Shown: piece by piece, positions 58,501-64,000 of the stretch | Layout of the letters: every line of letters starts with the position of its first letter | Position numbering within the stretch: position 1 is the stretch's first letter | Assembly (NCBI GenBank): GCA_963691655.1 | Contig: OY829326.1 | Span: 111,015,388-111,079,387 of the forward strand | From: Toxonevra muliebris | Lineage: Eukaryota; Arthropoda; Insecta; Diptera; Pallopteridae | Reading direction: 5' to 3' | DNA length: 64,000 nt | Position numbers and translations under genes: made by a program | Notes under the pieces: model-generated | What the model was told of the DNA's origin: nothing | The model's database searches: none | Seen by the model: the letters and a program-made list of their open reading frames with translations, nothing else

Positions 58501-58830
58501 TTTGCGAATTGCTTTATAAGTTATACTTCTGAGGGCTAAAAATTGGCGAATCAATAATTTTCAATTGAATGTTGTAAAAAGTTTGCGACTATCCTTATTT
58601 CTAAGAATAAAAGCATCGAAACAACTGAACCAATAGGAAAAAATCGGCTACATTGAAGAAATAGACATAGAACCATAAATACGTATACAATACAACTACT
58701 ACCACTACTAAACAAACTTATAATTGCATCATCTTTATTTCTGCTTTCATATATAATTCTTCTAGATAAATACATTAACTGATATTGTGAGTATATGTAT
58801 TTCACTGCAGTCAATAGCAGCTTAATCATA
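55600..58830. other. Intergenic DNA, no gene recognised
   Basis: AT-rich, with many TATGTATG strings and poly-T runs. No coding, RNA or transposon signal I can support. Confidence 0.45.
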
Positions 58831-59256
58831 AGCATTCAAATAGGCCAATCTCACTCAGGAATCTGAGTAAGAGTTTTGGCTCCAAAGTGATGATGTCCTT
58901 ACTATTTGGCCGGTAATGGTTTAGATATATTTTTTTTCTACGAATGAGTGCCTCGCAGTTCCTGAGGATATTTCCCGGCATCTCATTTTTTTTTTACCGG
59001 TTGAAGCGATTCTTATTTTCCTGCCCTAAGTTTAAATTTTTCTGTTTTCCCTCAGTTTGCAATGACTTGAAAAAGCCCGTAATTATCTTGAAGTTGTTTG
59101 TTTAGCTTGAAGCATTCGAGTGTTCTTTTATGGTTGAAATTCCCAATTACTTTATAGCTTAGATTTGCCTAAGATTAGGTATTTGAATACAGTGGGATGA
59201 TCATCCACCCTTTTAATTTTCTCTTAGTTTTTGTTTAATGATATGCATAACAATGC

Positions 59257-60274
59257 CTTTGATAGGGTACCGAGACCATTAGTATGGAAGTCCCTGAGGA
59301 CCAAAAACATACCAGAGCAATACGAAAATCTGATTACAGACATGTACCACTCAAGCACGACGCAAATACGTACACCTTGCGGCCTAACACAGCCGCTCAT
59401 CACAGTAAATGTAGGAGTCCACCAAGGTTCCGCACTAAGCCCACTACTATTCAACATTGTTATGGACCACCTTACATCACACAGTCAAGACGAAGCCCCT
59501 TGGACCATCCTATATGCCGATGACATCGTATTGATCGAAGAGAATTTTACCTCCTTAAAGCGAAAATTTAATGCCTGGAACGAGAGCAACAACGGCATGC
59601 GTATAAACGTAAAAAAGACAGAGTACCTGCTTCTGCCGTTCAGCGAAACAGGCTTTGGCCCACACAGAACACTTCAGATTGAAAACCAACCAATATCGTA
59701 CACCTCGAAATTTAAGAACCTTGGATCTGTCCTGAGTGAAGATGGTGCTATAGAAGATGTTGTGGCACACAGAGTAAATACGGCGTGGCTCAAGTGGCGT
59801 AGTCTAACAGGTGTGCTTTGCCATTAAAAGATGTCCACAAAACTTAAAGGTAAGGTGTATAAGACATGCGTGAGACCAGTAATGCTGTGTGGGACCGAAT
59901 GCTGGGCTGCCCAAGCCAAACACAACCAAACGATGCATGTGACTGAGATGAAAATGCTCCGGTGGTCATCCGGCGACACACTTATGGACAAAGTAAGAAA
60001 CACGGATATACGAAACGCCATGAAAGTTGCGCCTATCACAGACAAAATACGAGAAAGTTGATTAAAATGGTACGGACACGTAATGCGAAGTGACGATAAC
60101 CACATTGTGAGAGCTGCCATGAACATCGAGGAACCGCAAAAAACAAGAGGACGACCGCAAGCGACATGGTTGAGCACGGTCATGAGGGACATTAGAGAGC
60201 AAAACCTGGAAAATGTGACAATGCAGTATAGGAGATCCTGGCGCTTTAGGACAAGGAGGGCCGACCCCGTGTAG
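59257..60274 (+). pseudogene. RTE-type RT with C-terminal tail
   Basis: Opens at AFDRVPRPLVWKSLRTKNIP (motif A, truncated at its start). Then VGVHQGSALSPLLFNIVMD, WTILYADDIVLIEE (intact YADD, 59510), RINVKKTEYLLLPF and FKNLGSVLSEDGAI. After an in-frame stop (59825) come MSTKLKGKVYKTCVRPVMLC, ECWAAQ and EMKMLRWSSGDT. After another (60059) come KWYGHVMRSDDNHIVRAA and RGRPQATWLSTVMRDI, ending RADPV-stop at 60274. The wording is characteristic of RTE/BovB-like elements. Only two stops and no frameshift, so fairly recent. Confidence 0.9.
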
Positions 60275-60306
60275 AGATAAGGCGAAGAGAGAGAGAGAGA
60301 GAGAGG
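60275..60306 (+). repeat. (GA)n tail of the RTE element
   Basis: AGATAAGGCG followed by about 11 GA repeats, immediately before the right target duplication. Confidence 0.9.
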
Positions 60307-61739
60307 TATGCATACCAATGCGATTGGCAGCTGCTTTTTCTGCGAAGTAGTCGATTATTCCATTCCCATGCATTTCTGTCACCTACAATTTAGTGAGCTT
60401 GTTTCTCTTACTTAATTCATTCAGGAGCTGTGGGTATTTCCAAACTATCTTTGAGGTAATTTTAAAGAAAAACAGTGCTTTAATTGCGGCTTGGTTGTAT
60501 GAGTATATTACTACATCTTGTCTTCTGCACATACGTTCGAGGTTGAATCAAGCACATAACCTAATGGCGAGTTGTTTCTGAGTACCATTTTTTTTGTGCC
60601 TCTTTCTTCTTTATTATTGAGTCTAACTGTGAAGTATTTCTCCAACTTGTATATTTTTTTTTCATATCATCTCTAAGCAGGCTAGTTAAGGGTATCTTTG
60701 CAAAGATGTTCTCTAACTCTCTACTGCTAATAATCTTCCTTTTTATACCGATTAAAGCCTTTTTGCTTCATGATCTCATATCTCCTGTGATGCAATCATA
60801 GGCTAGTCTTTGTAGTTTTGTGAGAGTGTTCCTTAAAATAGTAGGCTTAGTTTTTTGCGACCCGACAAATGCACCGTGTGTTCACCAGACGCCTCTCCAT
60901 CATAGCGCACATCCATTTAAGGGTATGTGGAGTAATAAATGAATAATTTTAATGCATTTTCTCTGCTAGGAAACGGCTACTAGGGAAAAGTAGCCCATGC
61001 ATATCAGAAACACACTTGCGAAATCATTTTTGAATCATTCAATATCTCCTGTTCGTTTTTTGAGGGTAAATTTTGCAAATATTAAGTAAAAACACTAAAA
61101 ATTAGGCAAAAGTGGTCTTAGTTCAAATGCTAGGAAAAGAGGGAGGTGTAAAATGCGTATTTTCGGGCAAAACGAAGCAGTGTTAGTGCAGCTCTTTGTT
61201 CACTTGTTAGGCACATCAAGTGGTCCAAAGCACACAAGCGCCCCTTAGCCTTTACTGTAAACCTTTAAATTGATTGTTGACCCTAGATATTTGTCTTCGT
61301 GTGTAACACTGGCCATCGCATCATCCAGATATATGAGCTTCTTTTGTATATGAGCTTATTTCCCTAGGGTTGTCTGGAATGAACTTATCTTTAAATCTAC
61401 TGATTTGCATCATATCTGCGTGAGGTTTAGTCCTTTTTGGATAAAATCTCAAAGTATATCTTTATATTTCCTATCTTACCATAATGACAACAACCATCGG
61501 TATATTTCTGCCAGGTCTTGATGACTAGGCTCCAGAGACGAGGTGATAGATGATTGTGGACACTAATTTGTAGTCTTAAGTCTTGGTTAACCCAACCTCA
61601 CTATGGTTGCTGGAACAGCGTTGGCTTTACTCTTTCAATATTCAGGACCCCACATAAGTATTATTATTTCTTTGCTATTTAGAGCGCAGTGTATATGATT
61701 TATCAGCTGAATTAGAACAGTCTTTCCTCATTGGGAAGG

Positions 61740-63394
61740 TTTCTTGATGAAGATTTTTCTCTTTTTTTTAAGTTTTTGCATGTAGTTTTTAATCTTCTAT
61801 AGAGCATGCCAATATAATAGAAATTTCAGTGCCTTCTAGTCAACGTTTTGAGAAACCAGGTATGTTGAAACAAATCAGTTCTAACAGGTGATAAGAGTCT
61901 ATGATACCACAAATGACATCGTACATAAACATTAACGATTGTATCATTCTCCGATTTACTAAAAAGTTTGAGCTAATAAGCAGGCATCGGGAATAATAAG
62001 ATGGAATTGGTTCTTCGAATCTTAAAGATGAAAAAGAGCATACCTCAAAAATCTCTTTTGAACTTTTTCCTGGCGTTGTGAATGGATTTCATAGAAAGGA
62101 TTCCAGATAATTGCCGCGTATTCTAATTTAGATCTTACAAAAGAATTATATAATAATTTTTTTGTATAGGGATCGGAAAAATCGCTGCTATTGCGTTTAA
62201 CGAAAGCTAAAAGAGAGTAGGCCTTAGGAACAATACAATTGATATGACTTGCAAAAGTAAGCTATGTGTCAAAAACTACTCCTAAGTCCGAAATCTCAGA
62301 TAGCGTCCTAAGGGTATCTCCACAAATATTGTACGAGGATGGAATTGGGTGGTGTGACTTAGAGTAAGTCACATGAAAACTTTGAAAGCTTTTTAATGTT
62401 TAAGGCAAGTCCGTTACGAGAGGACCAATTAACTAAATTATTAAGTTCCGATTGAACGAAATCACATCAGATATGTCGCGCACCTCTGCAAAAATCTTTA
62501 AATCGTCTGCATAAAGCAGATACTTAGAAAAATCGAAACATGACCCAATGTCATTTATGAACAAAATGAAAAATAAGGGTCCCAATATACTTCCTTGAGG
62601 GACACCAGCTGAAGCTTAAAAAGAGACAGAATGGACATTTTCTATGACTACATAGCATATACGATTCTTAAGGTATAATTTAATCCATTGAAGGAAAACT
62701 GAATAAAATCCAAGTAACTGAAGCTTATGAGATAATATTTGTGACTTACTTTATCGAAGACTTTGGAAAAGTCTGTGTAAATAGCACCAACCTGAGAACC
62801 ATTTTCAAAAACTGATGTGCAAGATTGAGAAAATAGGGCCAAATTAGTTGTCGTTGATCGACCAGGTACAAAACCATGCTGATATGGAGAAATTATTCTT
62901 TTAACAGCAAAGAACAACTTCTCCTTTACAACTTTTTCGAACAATTTAGATACTGTAGATAATTTAGAAATTGGTCTGTAGTTAAGAATGTCATTTTTAT
63001 TGCCGGACTTAAAAATCGGGGTGATATGAGCGATTTTCCATCGATCTATAAAATCACCATTTTTTAGGGAATTATTAGAGATTAGGCACAGTGGGTTACA
63101 AATTGCAGAGGAACATTTCTTGAATAAAAAAGCTGAGAGGGTTTTTCAGAGAGGGTTTAAGCTCAAAATACCTTGAGCAACATCATCTTCTGATATAGAT
63201 AATGAAGCGAAGTCGCAAAGAGATTCAAGATTACCGAGAATGGAATCATCGAAGTCAACTATATATAGTGGAAAAAAGAAATGAGAAGCCTTTATGTTAA
63301 AAATTAGGCTAAACACTAGTTCATAACTTAGAGCAAAATTTAAGCTGCCATTCAGACCTAAATTTAGCTTAAAAGTGAGATAAAATTCAGACAA
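61740..63394 (-). pseudogene. CR1/Jockey-type non-LTR retrotransposon relic
   Basis: Minus strand. A linker with LSISEDDVAQGILSLNPL (63160) is followed by LKNGDFIDRWKIAHITPIFK and NYRPISKLSTVSKLFEKVVK (62960). Then QHGFVPGRSTTTNLALFSQ and GAIYTDFSKVFDKVSHK (motif A, 62770), GVPQGSILGPLFFILFINDI (about 62590) and an intact-looking LLYADDLKIFAEV (62515). A post-RT region with RSKLEYA-like and RFLRYA-like remnants runs to about 61800. No RNase H. Several frameshifts and stops (for example near 62650 and 62300). A clear non-LTR RT; clade between CR1 and Jockey. Confidence 0.85.
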
Positions 63395-63727
63395 ACATTT
63401 GAACGAAAACTTAAATCAAAATTTAAACTCAAACCAACAAACAGAAAAAAAATCAAAGATGCTACAGAGAAAACAGTTTAACTAAACTGCATAACTGTTG
63501 TCTTTATGTTTTCACAAAGGCAGCGCTTTTTCCGTACTTCTTAGTTAAAACGTTACAAATTTTTCCCCCTGGGTATATAGTAATTAGTACAACCTTCTGT
63601 ATATATTATAATTGTATATAGGTATATACATGAAAACGCAAGATAATTAAATTATGGTGTGTAAAATGAGCGTTATGTAATTATTTTATGTATTATAAAG
63701 AAGAGGGTGTGATAAAAGCTGGTTGCA
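63395..63727. other. Intergenic DNA, no gene recognised
   Basis: AT-rich spacer. Nothing seen. Confidence 0.4.
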
Positions 63728-63967
63728 TTGTTTAATTTTTTGTTTGTAAAAGGGGAGGAGAAAACTGACGACTTACCTGAAAATTGTTCATACGCTACCG
63801 TTGATTACCGAATTGTGAGACCTTCAATGCTTTGGCCTTATTATTTAAAAAGGTGTCATAAAAATTATGAACAATATTTTCAAGATGAAAATAATGACAA
63901 ATATAATACTAATTGTAATGAATTGTTTGCTATTTTTACTTTGCAATTTGACTCTAAGTCTTCTTGA
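63728..63967 (+). CDS. Unassigned open frame, possible exon or chance
   Basis: A 79-codon frame without an ATG at its start (it opens at TTG). From residue 8 the translation is charged and less repetitive than its neighbours (for example VKGEEKTDDLPENCSYATVD and VRPSMLWPYYLKRCHKNYEQ), with four Cys. A pyrimidine-rich stretch followed by AAAAG near 63751 could be a splice acceptor. I do not recognise the family. It may be a host exon, a TE remnant, or chance. Confidence 0.2.
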   Translation: MFNFLFVKGEEKTDDLPENCSYATVDYRIVRPSMLWPYYLKRCHKNYEQYFQDENNDKYNTNCNELFAIFTLQFDSKSS

Positions 63968-64000
63968 TTCATCACCAATATTTTGAAAATGTGCTTAACT

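Larger units (their letters stand above)
59257..60306 (+). mobile_element. RTE-type non-LTR retrotransposon, 5'-truncated
   Basis: Flanked by TATGCATAACAATGC (59242-59256) and TATGCATACCAATGC (60307-60321), a 15-bp target duplication with one change. The 3' end is a (GA)n microsatellite, as is common in RTE elements, and the 5' truncation falls inside RT motif A. It lies antisense within the LOA-like relic. Confidence 0.85.
58838..61560 (-). pseudogene. LOA-like non-LTR element relic, split by an RTE insertion
   Basis: Read on the minus strand from 61560. An RT thumb (EDKYLGSTINLK, about 61300) is followed by LTKLQRLAYDCITGD (about 60800). The RNase H helix SYNQAAIKALFFFKITSK lies near 60490 and an ADYFAEKAA-like stretch near 60340. 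After the RTE insertion the region resumes (RENxKG, NLRQI). It ends with the zinc-finger remnant GNILRNCEALIRRKKIYL and LEPKLLLRFLSEIGLFE near 58860. Domain order and wording match LOA-type elements. Many stops and frameshifts; the RT active site is not recognisable. Confidence 0.75.

Noticed and set aside
59284..60382. Other frames overlapping the RTE element on both strands
   Set aside because: Shadows of the RTE reading frame.

Overview
This is an AT-rich eukaryotic window, most likely from a brachyceran fly. Tephritid or calyptrate is my guess from the repeat repertoire and the frequent ATGTATGTATG-type strings; the species cannot be told from the sequence. I find no convincing host gene. 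Everything I can identify as protein-coding is a transposable element (TE) relic, almost always broken by stops or frameshifts. One unassigned open frame at the right edge (63728-63967) could be a host exon.

Left part (1-13.5 kb): a DD37E Tc1/mariner relic (935-1927); a reverse-strand non-LTR retrotransposon relic (5093-6330); a LOA-like RNase H tail (6717-8551) split by a TTAA-flanked piggyBac-like insertion (7207-8338); a Tc1-like relic (8690-9215); a Jockey-type RT relic (9975-10540); then AT-rich intergenic DNA.

Middle-left (13.5-32.8 kb): a cluster of non-autonomous DNA elements whose ends can be read to the base. The most striking is a 1197-bp hAT-like element (14807-16003). It has an 11-bp terminal inverted repeat (TIR), an 8-bp target-site duplication (TSD), and two opposed arrays of a 40-bp palindromic unit. 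Others are a TTAA MITE (17139-17267), two copies of a TA-flanked family (17322-18264 and 21228-about 22055), a TA-flanked MITE (19642-20403), a 1021-bp hAT-like element with a perfect 8-bp TSD (22977-23997), a small hAT MITE (30327-30480), and a deletion-derivative copia element with both LTRs, a tRNA-iMet-type primer site and a 5-bp TSD (31872-32749).

Middle-right (32.8-51 kb): a LOA-like LINE relic (33190-34785) abutting a Tc1-like 3' end (to 35399); a nest in which a mariner (38542-39804) sits inside a TTAA-type element (38485-40424), which interrupts a second copy of the 23-kb hAT family; a second DD37E relic (41043-42035); a Tc1-like N-terminal fragment; small foldback MITEs (44330-44967); a LOA-like tail (47270-48330); and a comparatively fresh 5'-truncated R1-clade retrotransposon (48435-50703) inserted in a (CCTAA)n tract.

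Right part (51-64 kb): mostly unannotated AT-rich DNA, then a LOA-like LINE (58838-61560, minus strand) interrupted by a 5'-truncated RTE-type element (59257-60306) with a 15-bp target duplication, followed by a CR1/Jockey-type relic (61740-63394).

These elements do not work together as a pathway. What the window records is an insertion history, and several insertions can be dated relative to each other from target duplications and restored reading frames.
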